NCBI RefSeq assembly: GCF_022808645.1
Contig: NZ_JAKZKT010000014.1
Span: forward strand, 1 to 64,000
DNA length: 64,000 bases
Reading direction: 5' to 3'
DNA from: Bacillus litorisediminis
GTDB taxonomy: Bacteria > Bacillota > Bacilli > Bacillales > JC228
The position numbers and the translations under genes were made by a program. Positions within the stretch are counted from its first letter, which is position 1, and the number at the start of each line of letters is the position of its first letter. Shown here piece by piece: positions 18,587 through 26,866 of this stretch. The notes below the pieces were generated by a model that saw only the letters and a list, made by a program, of their open reading frames with translations, had not been told where the DNA came from and did no database searches.

Positions 18587-19428
18587 TGGTTAATGGCAAT
18601 GGCCTGACTTCCCATTTGCGTCCACGATTGTACAAATTCAATCATGGGCGCTTTTTTATTTTTTTCGCCCGTCAGCGGGTCATTAAAGTAAACAAATTGT
18701 TCGTCATACCCAGTCAGCAGAACAGAATGCTCTTTATATGTAATTTTGATTGGACCACTTGGTGTTTGCCATGCTTCAAATTCAGTTTCAGGCAATGCTT
18801 GATAGGATGTATTTGTAATGACCCAAACGGGTAATCCCTGTGATAAGTAGATTTGAACAGATGTAAAATCACTTCCGGTTAAATCAATTACTTTTCCGGG
18901 CGCATATTTCTCAGCCAGCTCTTTAATTGGCTTGTGATACACACCGAGTCCAGGTTCAGCGTAAGAATACATATTTCCCACAAAGCCGGTATTTGGATGT
19001 CCGAAAAAGATCTGCCCATTTATATTTTTGTAAGTGGTGGGATCCTTTGCTATTTCTTGAGCCAGCGTCAGCTTATCGACATCGTATCCATGAAATTGAA
19101 GAAGCATTGCCAGACTAGTTACTTCACAGCCTCTGGCAAGCTCAGGAAACTGGGAAATGATTGGTGCGTTTAATAAGACTTGCTCTTGAATTTTAATGAT
19201 TTCATACACATACGCATCTTGTTCCTTTGTTTGAATCGCTGATTTTGTTTGAATATCCGAATTTGTAATGGCGATTACTAATTTTTCATGGTTGAAGTAG
19301 ATGGCAGCAGTCAAAGCTATAATAACAGTAAAAAGTATAGCAATTCCTTGAACAATCGGTCTAAAATTGCGAAAACCCATATAGATAAAAACGCTTATGA
19401 AAAGGATTAGGGCAAAAATCCATTCCAC
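18583..19428 (-). CDS. C39-like papain-fold peptidase, membrane-anchored
   Basis: A 281-aa protein. Two hydrophobic segments (about residues 3-20 and 25-44) anchor it; the rest probably faces outward. The C39-like domain has the catalytic Cys101 in ARGCEVTSLAMLL, the histidine in KEHSVLLTGYD and the third residue in FNDPLTG. This is the Peptidase_C39_2 arrangement without an ABC exporter, so a bacteriocin-processing role is unlikely; a cell-surface cysteine peptidase is inferred. Its stop codon overlaps the asnB stop, leaving no room for a separate terminator. Confidence 0.8.
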   Translation of the reverse strand: MEWIFALILFISVFIYMGFRNFRPIVQGIAILFTVIIALTAAIYFNHEKLVIAITNSDIQTKSAIQTKEQDAYVYEIIKIQEQVLLNAPIISQFPELARGCEVTSLAMLLQFHGYDVDKLTLAQEIAKDPTTYKNINGQIFFGHPNTGFVGNMYSYAEPGLGVYHKPIKELAEKYAPGKVIDLTGSDFTSVQIYLSQGLPVWVITNTSYQALPETEFEAWQTPSGPIKITYKEHSVLLTGYDEQFVYFNDPLTGEKNKKAPMIEFVQSWTQMGSQAIAINH

Positions 19429-19465
19429 CTTAAGTCACCCTCAATAAAAAATTCTCTTATCTTTT

Positions 19466-19984
19466 TTATCGGTTGTGCTGTAAAGATTTATAGTATTGTC
19501 CTTTTTCATAATAGGATTGGACAATCCGTTTCATTTCTTTTAGATCCTCTTCATTTAGTTCACGCATCACTTTTGCTGGGCGGCCAAATGCTAAAACTCC
19601 AGGAGGAATCACTTTTCCGGGCGGAACTAAGCTGCCTGCCCCAATGTAGGCTCCTTCTCCAATTTCTGCACCATCAAGAATAATGGAGCCCATCCCAATT
19701 AATGCCCCTTTACGGATTGTGGCACTATGAAGGATGACTTGATGGCCAATAGTTGCTTCGTCTTCAATAATCATTGGTTTATTCGGACTCTGATGGATTA
19801 CACTGTTATCTTGAATACTAACCTTTTTCCCGATGATGGTTGGGGCAATATCTCCTCTGATTACAGTGTTAAACCAAATGCTTGAACCCTCATCGATGGA
19901 GACATCACCAGTAATTGTAACAAAATCTGCAATAAAGACATTTTTAGCAATTTTGGGTGTGTGCTCACCAAATGGATAAATCAT
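19466..19984 (-). CDS. ytoA: Gamma-carbonic anhydrase family protein YtoA
   Basis: A 172-aa left-handed beta-helix protein built of hexapeptide repeats (VFIADFVTITGDVSIDEGSS, ATIRKGALIGMGSIILDGAE). Metal-binding histidine candidates occur in NSVIHQSPN, ATIGHQVILHSATI. The family is known as gamma-carbonic anhydrase/YrdA/PaaY; zinc-dependent CO2 hydration is established only for some members. It trimerises in known structures. It is 37 bp upstream of the C39-like gene on the same strand (an operon is possible), and by gene order corresponds to ytoA. Confidence 0.87.
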   Translation of the reverse strand: MIYPFGEHTPKIAKNVFIADFVTITGDVSIDEGSSIWFNTVIRGDIAPTIIGKKVSIQDNSVIHQSPNKPMIIEDEATIGHQVILHSATIRKGALIGMGSIILDGAEIGEGAYIGAGSLVPPGKVIPPGVLAFGRPAKVMRELNEEDLKEMKRIVQSYYEKGQYYKSLQHNR

Positions 19985-20184
19985 ATTTCAAACCATCCTT
20001 TTCTTATCTTTGTTTCAAGTCTTCAGAAAGGATAAAATGCCGCTAATAGCGTAAAATCGAGATAGGACCTTTTTTACTGCATTCCTTCTGAAAACTTTAG
20101 TACCCATTTAATACTACCGTATTTTAGAAAGGATTGTCACAATCTATACTTATGGATCCTTTAAAAGGAGGTCTTGCTTCAATT

Positions 20185-20994
20185 ATGTGGAAATGGGAAT
20201 GTGATCATGATGCTAAAGGGGTTGTTGTCATTGTCCATGGAGCCTTTGAACATCACGGACGATACAGATGGCTCGTTGAAATGTGGCGTTCAAATGGGTT
20301 TCACGTTTTAATGGGTGATTTGCCTGGACAAGGATTGACAAGCCGTTTAAATCGAGGGCATATCGACTCATTTGATGAATATATAGAGGAAGTAGATGGA
20401 TGGCTACATGAAGCGGCCAAATGGGAACTTCCAATATTTATTATAGGCCATAGTATGGGCGGCCTTGTAGTGATTAGACTGCTTCAGGAAAAAAGGTTGC
20501 CTTTGCTGGCTGCTGCCATTCTTTCTTCACCTTGTCTCGGATTGGTTTGGCACCCATCTAAATTTTTAGAAGCGTTGTCGCTGGGCTTAAATATATTTGC
20601 ACCTAAATTGAAAGTTAGTCCACAATTAGCAGTTGATCTAGCTACGAATAATGCAGAAGTACAGAATTCCGACATCAACGATTCCTTGTATGTTCGCAAG
20701 ATTTCCGTACGATGGTACAGGGAATTAGTGCAGGCGATGAAGCAGGCATTTGAAAATGTTCACAAAACTGCTGATATTCCTTTTTTAGTGATGCAAGGAG
20801 GAAATGATAAAATTGTTGACAAGCTAGCTGTTCGCAGCTGGATTGATCAGGCTGCTCTGAAAGAAAAGCATTTTAAAGAATGGGAAAACTGTTTTCATGA
20901 GATATTTAGTGATTCTAACAGAGAACTGGTATTTCAATATACAAAAGATTTTGTCGAGGCGAGGTTAAGATCACTTGGTTATTACATAGTGTGA
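20185..20994 (+). CDS. ytpA: Alpha/beta hydrolase, (lyso)phospholipase YtpA
   Basis: A 269-aa monoacylglycerol lipase-like hydrolase. ATG at 20185 (MWKWECDHD) is chosen since AAGGAGG lies 13 nt upstream and B. subtilis YtpA, as I recall it, begins at the equivalent MWTWK; TTG 20134 and ATG 20152 would give N-terminal extensions. Signatures: VHGAFEHHGRYRWL (oxyanion region), nucleophile elbow GHSMGG (about 94-99), acidic residue near GGNDKIVDK, and His in CFHEIF. YtpA is a lysophospholipase linked to bacilysocin in B. subtilis. Ends 10 bp before ytpB. Confidence 0.85.
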   Translation: MWKWECDHDAKGVVVIVHGAFEHHGRYRWLVEMWRSNGFHVLMGDLPGQGLTSRLNRGHIDSFDEYIEEVDGWLHEAAKWELPIFIIGHSMGGLVVIRLLQEKRLPLLAAAILSSPCLGLVWHPSKFLEALSLGLNIFAPKLKVSPQLAVDLATNNAEVQNSDINDSLYVRKISVRWYRELVQAMKQAFENVHKTADIPFLVMQGGNDKIVDKLAVRSWIDQAALKEKHFKEWENCFHEIFSDSNRELVFQYTKDFVEARLRSLGYYIV

Positions 20995-21004
20995 GGTGAC
21001 AGAT

Positions 21005-22102
21005 ATGGCAATTCCTACAAAGCCGCTATCCTTAATGAGGCATGTATTCAAAAGAGTATTTCCTATTGTAAATGAAGAGCTTTCTTATTGGTATGAACGT
21101 GCCAAACAAATCCCAAACGACGAACTTAGGAAACAGGCGATTGCAAGTATAGAGAAAAAGACCTTTCATTGCGAAGGAGGCTCCATATTATCTCTTCTTG
21201 GGGAGGCTGATTATAAAAAAATTATTAAATTTATTGTCGCCTATCAGACCATTAGTGATTATCTGGATAATCTTTGCGACCGAAGTACCTCATTAGATGC
21301 GATTGATTTCGAGCAACTTCATTTATCAATGAAGCATTCTGTAACAGTGGGGGCAAGCCCAGAAAATTATTACTGCTTTCGGAAAGATCAAAATGATGGA
21401 GGCTATTTAGAAGAGTTAGTCGCAACCTGTCAAAGTATCCTTGAACAATCGCCGTTTTATGGACAGATTAAAGATTACCTGATTGAACTTTGCCAATATT
21501 ATTGTGATTTGCAAGTACATAAGCATGTAACGATTGAGGAAAGAGAATCAAGGCTGATGAATTGGTTTCAAAAGCAAAAACAATGGATTCCGAAGATGGA
21601 GTGGTACGAGTTTTCGGCTTGTTCTGGTTCAACCTTGGGCATTTTTTGTTTAGTTTCGTATTCCTTTAGAAAAGACTTTCCGGATATCCCTTTTGAACCG
21701 ATAAAAGCAGGCTATTTCCCTTATATACAGGGGTTACATATTTTATTAGATTATTTTATTGATCAAGAGGAGGACCAAACAGAAGGAGATTTAAATTTTT
21801 GTTCCTATTACAGTGACAGTGAACATATGGCAGAGCGCTTAGTTTTCTTCTTCAATCAAGCAGAAAAACATATCCAGCAAATTCCACACGCCGGATTTCA
21901 TAGGCTAATCAATAGAGGACTTTTGGGAGTCTATCTATCTGATTTAAAGGTAGCCAAAAAAGATGAACGCCATAAAAAAGTGGTGAAACAGCTGCTGAAA
22001 TCAGGAGGTGCGACCGGGTACTTTTTCTATTGGAACCGAAAGGCCTATGAGGCCTTAAAAAAGTGGAAGCCTGTTGGCTCGGGAATTAAGGTCAGTACGT
22101 AA
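21005..22102 (+). CDS. ytpB: Tetraprenyl-beta-curcumene synthase
   Basis: A 365-aa protein. ATG 21005 has GAGGTG 6 nt upstream. It matches YtpB, the large terpene cyclase that turns all-trans tetraprenyl (heptaprenyl) diphosphate into tetraprenyl-beta-curcumene, the precursor of sesquarterpenes in spores and membranes. Seen: TISDYLDNLCDRS (about 85-97), an Asp-rich element that would bind Mg2+-diphosphate, and LLDYFIDQEEDQTEGDLNFC (about 246-265), a second acidic patch. No classical DDxxD of small terpene synthases is present, as expected for this family. Transcribed with ytpA. Confidence 0.88.
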   Translation: MAIPTKPLSLMRHVFKRVFPIVNEELSYWYERAKQIPNDELRKQAIASIEKKTFHCEGGSILSLLGEADYKKIIKFIVAYQTISDYLDNLCDRSTSLDAIDFEQLHLSMKHSVTVGASPENYYCFRKDQNDGGYLEELVATCQSILEQSPFYGQIKDYLIELCQYYCDLQVHKHVTIEERESRLMNWFQKQKQWIPKMEWYEFSACSGSTLGIFCLVSYSFRKDFPDIPFEPIKAGYFPYIQGLHILLDYFIDQEEDQTEGDLNFCSYYSDSEHMAERLVFFFNQAEKHIQQIPHAGFHRLINRGLLGVYLSDLKVAKKDERHKKVVKQLLKSGGATGYFFYWNRKAYEALKKWKPVGSGIKVST

Positions 22103-22153
22103 AAAATTAGCATTGGCTGAAGTAATTTGCGAACAATGGAGATGAAGGCGAAC

Positions 22154-23161
22154 GTGAAATTATTAACATTAAGTATTCTCGACCAGTCTCCGATTTCGGA
22201 GGGGCAGTCAGCAACAGAAGCTCTAAGAAATACGTTACAATTGGCGAAATGGGCGGATCAAATGGGCATTAAACGGTTTTGGGTTTCAGAGCATCATGAT
22301 ACAGAAAGCTTGGCAGGGTCTTCCCCGGAAGTTCTGATTTCTCACGTCGCGAGTCATACTAAACACATTCGGGTCGGTTCTGGCGGAGTAATGCTAACTC
22401 ATTACAGTTCCTTCAAGGTAGCCGAAAACTTCAAGGTTCTGGAAGCCCTTTTTCCAGGCCGTATTGATCTCGGCGTAGGAAGAGCTCCGGGAGGGATGCC
22501 AAGAGCTTCATATGCATTAGGTGACGGAAAACCGCGTGATCTAAAACGATATCCTCTGCAAATAGATGAATTAAATATGTACCTTCATGATACAATGCCA
22601 CTTGATCACCCTTATTACGGGTTAAAAGCGACACCGATTTCAGACAGTATTCCGGATGTATGGATACTTGGCACTAGCCCTTCTAGTGCTGTACTTGCTG
22701 CGGATAAGGGGTTACCTTACTCATTTGCGCTTTTTATCAATGGGGAAGGCGGGGAAGAATATATGAGGACCTATCGTAAGCACTTTAAACCATCTGCGTA
22801 TTTAAAAAGCCCTAAAACCATGGTCTCTGTATTTGCTATTTGTGCAGAAACTGATGAGAAGGCGAATTATCTGGCGGGAAGTATGGATTTAAGCATGCTG
22901 CGATCCGCAAACGGAATGTCTTCAAAGGGAACGCCTCACCCTGATCAATTTTTATCGTATTCGTTAACCCCATTTGAAAAAAAGAGTGTAGAGTATAACC
23001 GAAGACGAATGGTGGTCGGTTCCCCTAAAACCGTTAAGGAAAAAATTCTCAAAATAGCGGAGGCTTATCAAACCGAAGAAATTATGATTGCTTCGATTAT
23101 GTATGATTTTAAAGATAAAATTCGATCATATGAGCTGATTGCCAATGAATTTGGGATGTGA
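22154..23161 (+). CDS. LLM-class flavin-dependent oxidoreductase (luciferase-like)
   Basis: About 335 aa. Starts with the family's common LxLSILDQSPISEG; GTG at 22154 is chosen because GAAGG is close upstream, though ATG 22136 or TTG 22127 would extend it. The TIM-barrel landmarks are FWVSEHHD, VRVGSGGVMLTHYSSFKVAE and LGVGRAPGG. Homologues in Bacilli are annotated as luciferase-like monooxygenases (YceB-like). The reaction is unknown. The pattern is not that of alkanesulfonate monooxygenase, so I do not link it to the Ssu importer. Confidence 0.8.
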   Translation: MKLLTLSILDQSPISEGQSATEALRNTLQLAKWADQMGIKRFWVSEHHDTESLAGSSPEVLISHVASHTKHIRVGSGGVMLTHYSSFKVAENFKVLEALFPGRIDLGVGRAPGGMPRASYALGDGKPRDLKRYPLQIDELNMYLHDTMPLDHPYYGLKATPISDSIPDVWILGTSPSSAVLAADKGLPYSFALFINGEGGEEYMRTYRKHFKPSAYLKSPKTMVSVFAICAETDEKANYLAGSMDLSMLRSANGMSSKGTPHPDQFLSYSLTPFEKKSVEYNRRRMVVGSPKTVKEKILKIAEAYQTEEIMIASIMYDFKDKIRSYELIANEFGM

Positions 23162-23223
23162 TGCTTTAACCCAAGCTAATCAAATTTATGCTAGAAATGC
23201 CAGCCTCCAAATAACGGGACTGG

Positions 23224-23796
23224 CTATATTTTTTCCAGGGCAATAATAAACGGCGGGTTATTCATTTGATTAATAAATTTATATTGGAGTACGTGAACAA
23301 AATGCTGATCGAGTTTTTCCGCGTATCGAATAATGTAATCCCTTTCCACAGCACCTTCAGGATGGCCAGGATAGATTACAACAACAATTAGCCCTTCTGA
23401 AGGCATCACGGTTAATAGTTGCTCCAGCGCTTTAATCGTGGTTTGCGGTCTTGTAACAATGGTTTTATTTCCGCCTGGCAAATAGCCTAAATTAAAAATG
23501 GCTGCTTTAATTTTGCTATGGTGAACAGGGGGAATCCATTCGAGCAGGTTTTCATGTCCTTGCTGGAATAAGAGGACTTGGTCAAGCATCTCATGTTCTT
23601 CTAACCGAGACTTTGCTGTCGCAATCGCTTCTTTTTGGATATCAAAGCCGTAGACTTTTCCGTGTTTCCCGACTAATCGGGCCAGGAACAGAGTGTCATG
23701 GCCGTTGCCGACTGTAGCATCGACTACGATGTCTCCATCAGAAATAGTATTTTCCAATAATCTTCGGGCAAATGGAAGAATTCGTTCTAGCTTCAT
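23224..23796 (-). CDS. ytqB: Class I SAM methyltransferase YtqB (tRNA mnm5s2U methylation, MnmM)
   Basis: A 190-aa Rossmann methyltransferase. Motif I is VVDATVGNGHDTLFLA (about residues 25-40), motif II VYGFDIQKEA, and a catalytic-region NLGYLPGGNK (about 107-116). B. subtilis YtqB has been reported as MnmM, which methylates nm5s2U to mnm5s2U at the wobble base of certain tRNAs. The ATG overlaps the stop of the radical-SAM gene ytqA by 4 bp, so the two are translationally coupled, consistent with consecutive tRNA-modification steps. Confidence 0.87.
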   Translation of the reverse strand: MKLERILPFARRLLENTISDGDIVVDATVGNGHDTLFLARLVGKHGKVYGFDIQKEAIATAKSRLEEHEMLDQVLLFQQGHENLLEWIPPVHHSKIKAAIFNLGYLPGGNKTIVTRPQTTIKALEQLLTVMPSEGLIVVVIYPGHPEGAVERDYIIRYAEKLDQHFVHVLQYKFINQMNNPPFIIALEKI

Positions 23797-24758
23797 ACGA
23801 TTCTCTCCTTTACTTCAGGTCGATAGAATTTACCTTGCCAGCTGTTTCGGCGTATCAGCTCACGGTCAATTTCGTTTAAAACATCCCACTTGTTAACACT
23901 CCACATCGGGCCGATCACTAAATCAATCGGTCCATCTCCTGTAACGCGGTGTATGATCATTTCAGGAGGCAGAATTTCTAACTGGTCACAGGTTAGCTTT
24001 ACATAATCTTCAAATGATAAGAATTCAAGCATTCCTTTTTCATATTGCTTAACCATAGGAGTGCCTTTTAATAAATGCAATAAATGAATTTTGATGCCTT
24101 GCACATCAAGCTTGGCAACTTCCTGCGCAGTTTCCATCATCATATTATAGGTTTCTAAAGGCAAGCCATTAATGATATGGGAACACACCCGAATTCCGTG
24201 CTTTCTTAATTTTTCAACGCCTTCTACATAACAAGAATAATCATGAGCACGGTTAATCAAATCTGCTGTTTTTTGATGTACCGTTTGCAGACCAAGTTCA
24301 ACCCAAAGATAGGTACGTTCGTTTAATTCGGCTAAATATTCCACGACATCATCCGGCAAGCAATCTGGTCTGGTTGCAATCGAAAGTCCGACAACGCCTT
24401 CTTGTTTTAAAACGGTTTCATATTTTTCCCGCAGGACTTCTACAGGAGCATGTGTGTTTGTAAAGGCTTGGAAATAGGCCATATACTTGCCGTCTTTCCA
24501 TTTATGATGCATTTTGGCTTTTATGGTTTCAAATTGTGTGACCAAATCTTCTGCACGGTTTCCGGCAAAATCACCAGAACCAGCGGCACTGCAAAACGTA
24601 CATCCCCCGCGAGCTACAGTCCCATCGCGGTTTGGACAATCGAAGCCACCATCTAATGCGATTTTAAACACTTTATATCCAAAGTGATTTCTTAAATGGT
24701 AGTTCCAGGTATGATATCTTTTATGATCACTCGCATAAGGAAATGGATTTTCTGGCAT
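23793..24758 (-). CDS. ytqA: Radical SAM protein YtqA (TIGR01212; tRNA wobble-uridine pathway)
   Basis: A 321-aa radical-SAM enzyme. ATG 24758 is preferred (AAGGAGG 7 nt upstream). The iron-sulfur motif is spaced as in the TIGR01212/YhcC group: CPNRDGTVARGGCTFCSAAG, where the long CxxxxxxxxxCxxC form replaces CxxxCxxC. Later motifs include TRPDCLPDDVVEYL and LWVELGLQTVH. In Gram-positive bacteria this protein has been linked to making nm5s2U for YtqB/MnmM. The 4-bp overlap with ytqB supports joint function. Confidence 0.87.
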   Translation of the reverse strand: MPENPFPYASDHKRYHTWNYHLRNHFGYKVFKIALDGGFDCPNRDGTVARGGCTFCSAAGSGDFAGNRAEDLVTQFETIKAKMHHKWKDGKYMAYFQAFTNTHAPVEVLREKYETVLKQEGVVGLSIATRPDCLPDDVVEYLAELNERTYLWVELGLQTVHQKTADLINRAHDYSCYVEGVEKLRKHGIRVCSHIINGLPLETYNMMMETAQEVAKLDVQGIKIHLLHLLKGTPMVKQYEKGMLEFLSFEDYVKLTCDQLEILPPEMIIHRVTGDGPIDLVIGPMWSVNKWDVLNEIDRELIRRNSWQGKFYRPEVKERIV

Positions 24759-24928
24759 GTTCATTCCTCCTTGATTCAACTCATTTTATCATGGAAGCTC
24801 TATCCTTCCAATAACTCTACGTATTGGTAAATTTTGAACAGGCTACTTCTGTTTGCGTGCGTTCAAAATAAATAAAGGGGAGTTGTCCCCTTCCCAAACG
24901 AGTTTGGATTTTTCGAGGAGGAAAAAGA

Positions 24929-25192
24929 ATGGCAACTCGAAGTTCAATGGACGCGTTTTTGCAGCGCTGTGAAGATACCTTACGCAATGCACAGGAACAG
25001 TATTTAGCCGGGCAAAGACAGGAACACTATCATGATCTGGAGTATACTCAATCTTTACAGGGGTTAGAAGATGTGATGAGCGAGCTTCAAATTATGGCTC
25101 ATAGTGCGAATGCCCAACAAAGAGAACAGCTTTATCGAATGCGGCTTCAGATTGAACAATTACAAAATAAAATGATCCTACTTAACCACTAA
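24929..25192 (+). CDS. ytzC: DUF2524 protein YtzC
   Basis: An 87-aa, highly helical, glutamine-rich protein (FLQRCEDTLRNAQEQYLAGQ and RMRLQIEQLQNKMI). GAGGAGG precedes the ATG. It matches YtzC/DUF2524 of Bacillus; function unknown, probably coiled-coil. Followed 11 bp later by a 48-aa gene in the same direction. Confidence 0.8.
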   Translation: MATRSSMDAFLQRCEDTLRNAQEQYLAGQRQEHYHDLEYTQSLQGLEDVMSELQIMAHSANAQQREQLYRMRLQIEQLQNKMILLNH

Positions 25193-25203
25193 GGAGGAGA
25201 ACG

Positions 25204-25350
25204 ATGAAAAAACGTTCTAAGCAAAACAACCCAGAACAAAAGACAAACAATGGCGTTAATAATATGGAAGCAGAGTTTGCGCAAGACGATCAAGTTGTCA
25301 AAGCACTAAAACGAAATGCGAAAAAAGGCCAGCCTGATTATTCCAAATAA
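25204..25350 (+). CDS. Small hydrophilic 48-aa protein
   Basis: MKKRSKQNNPEQKTNNGVNN opens the protein, which continues with MEAEFAQDDQ and ends KKGQPDYSK. It has an ideal site, AAGGAGGAGAACG, right before the ATG and lies 11 bp after ytzC, so translation is likely although it is short. Composition (Lys, Asn, Gln-rich, no hydrophobic core) resembles small spore-associated or intrinsically disordered proteins. Function not recognised. Confidence 0.65.
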   Translation: MKKRSKQNNPEQKTNNGVNNMEAEFAQDDQVVKALKRNAKKGQPDYSK

Positions 25351-25352
25351 AC

Positions 25353-25386
25353 AAAAGCTGCTACCTTGGGGTAGTGGCTTTTTTTG
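25353..25386 (+). terminator. Terminator after the ytzC operon
   Basis: GCTGCTACC (25357-25365) pairs with GGTAGTGGC (25370-25378, two G-U pairs), with AAAA before and seven T after. Confidence 0.85.
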
Positions 25387-25406
25387 TAGGGTAGGGTTGC
25401 GGCAGT

Positions 25407-25760
25407 GTGCCGTTAAGTTGGTGGTGATAGACAAATTGGGACGGGGACGGTTGCGAAATGTCCATCATGGCGGTTATGAAAGACAAAAGAGAGGAAAATG
25501 AATGGTGAAATGTCCGTCATACAGGAAATGAAGGACAAAAGATAGCTGGCGCGTTTGCAAAATGTCCATCATGGCGGTTATGAAAGACAAAAGAAAGGAA
25601 AATCAATAGGGAAATGTCCGTCATCCGAGGGATCAAGGACAAAAGAAGGCTGGATTGGCTGCGAAATGTCCATTATCTTGCGGATATTCAAAATGACAAA
25701 AAAGCCCTTCATAAAATATGAAGGACAAATAGGTAAAGTGTTTCAACCTAAGCTTTTAAC
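25407..25760. repeat. 52-bp tandem hairpin array 1
   Basis: TGTCC arms occur at 25459, 25511, 25563, 25615 and 25667, exactly 52 bp apart, with a degenerate first unit from 25406. Each unit reads TGTCCRTCAT, a 7-nt loop, then ATGAARGACA, then a 25-nt linker ending in GCAAA or GGAAA/TGAAA. Units 1 and 3 are nearly identical, as are the hairpins of units 2 and 4, so two unit types alternate (104-bp super-period). The last unit is disrupted and followed by a separate CCTTCAT/ATGAAGG hairpin at about 25708-25726. No coding sense. It lies between the ytzC operon terminator and the stop of the NERD gene. Confidence 0.85.
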
Positions 25761-25771
25761 TGCATGGCTTT

Positions 25772-26677
25772 TTATTCATAATAAGTCCATTGACGTACTC
25801 CCACTGTTCTAAAGTTTCTTGCCAAAATCCGGCTGATCCTCTTCTTAGATCCCACCACTTTACACCAATCATGAATTATATTAGTCGTAATTTTTTTATT
25901 TGGAAAGAGAAGTTTAAATTCTTTTATACTTCGCATTACTGCATCTGAGACCGGTTCTTTATGTCCACAACTTTCGCAAAGACAAGCCCGCCCTTTAACA
26001 GAAACAGAAATACAACGGCACTTATTACAAATAATCCCTTTTTGCAATTGCTCGTAATGAAAAGAGGGAAGCTGGGTATAGGGGGAGTCTTCTATATGCT
26101 GTGAAACTAATTTATTTGCTAGGGTCTTGTGTTTTTGATTTAACTTAGTAGCCGTTGAATTAACTTTATTAAGATAGCGGTTAATTTGTGTAGGTAAAAT
26201 CAGCGGTTTGTTGAGAGGTGCCTGAAACAGGGTGAATTCTGGGTTGATAAATACAACGAAGGCATTAATGGGGATATTAAACCCGAGGTTTTGAAGAAAT
26301 TGGCGGAAAAGGGATTCGGTTCTGCTCAATTGATTCAGAGGATCAGCAACTTCAGATTTTGGTTTCTTGTAAAATCTTCCCGCTTCGTAATAATAATCTC
26401 CATCATAATTTTTCACTTCAAAAAAATGAATATTTTCTCCGGTTATGATGATGCAGTCAATCTGGAACGTTGTGTTATTCAGTTTAAGCAGTAAATCATT
26501 AATAATAATGCAGTCACACTGAAGCTTTTCCGTTAATGAATCAAACAATACTTCTCCTTCGAAACCCTTTTTCAGATAGTAATAAATTTGCTTTTCTTTC
26601 TCAGAAAAACTCATTCGGCTGTTTAAAAAACTCAAAATTTGTAATTCAGAAGTTTCAGTACGGCGTTTGTAAGGCAC
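25772..26677 (-). CDS. NERD (nuclease-related) domain protein with zinc ribbon
   Basis: A 301-aa protein. The NERD domain spans about residues 35-150: GFEGEVLFDSL, then IDCIIITGENIHFFEVKNYD, which supplies the D...ExK residues of an endonuclease-like fold. A zinc ribbon lies at about 216-237 (CNKC, then CESC), followed by a basic C-terminal region (KKRISRILARNFR). NERD proteins are predicted to act on DNA but are poorly tested. It is monocistronic and directly abuts array 1. A second, more distant NERD-like gene (ytlQ) lies 3 kb from array 2. Confidence 0.8.
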   Translation of the reverse strand: MPYKRRTETSELQILSFLNSRMSFSEKEKQIYYYLKKGFEGEVLFDSLTEKLQCDCIIINDLLLKLNNTTFQIDCIIITGENIHFFEVKNYDGDYYYEAGRFYKKPKSEVADPLNQLSRTESLFRQFLQNLGFNIPINAFVVFINPEFTLFQAPLNKPLILPTQINRYLNKVNSTATKLNQKHKTLANKLVSQHIEDSPYTQLPSFHYEQLQKGIICNKCRCISVSVKGRACLCESCGHKEPVSDAVMRSIKEFKLLFPNKKITTNIIHDWCKVVGSKKRISRILARNFRTVGVRQWTYYE

Positions 26678-26866
26678 AGTCTACATCCTTTCTGTAATGT
26701 CTAATCCTAAATAATATTAAATACGTGTTCACAAAACTCCTTCCACAGACTCCATTATTTGAAAAATTAAAATTTATATTATGCAACCTTTATCTATTGC
26801 TGGGATTGATAAAAACTCATACAATTATTTAGGTGTTCGAAATTTTGGGAGAGGGGCGGATTAAAA

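Noticed and set aside
18583-19428. Bacteriocin-processing peptidase
   Set aside because: The C39-like domain is not fused to or beside an ABC exporter, and no precursor peptide gene is seen nearby.
22154-23161. Alkanesulfonate monooxygenase (ssuD) partner of SsuACB
   Set aside because: The luciferase-like protein has the YceB-like pattern (SILDQSPISEG, LGVGRAPGG), not that of SsuD, and lies 10 kb away in another transcription unit.
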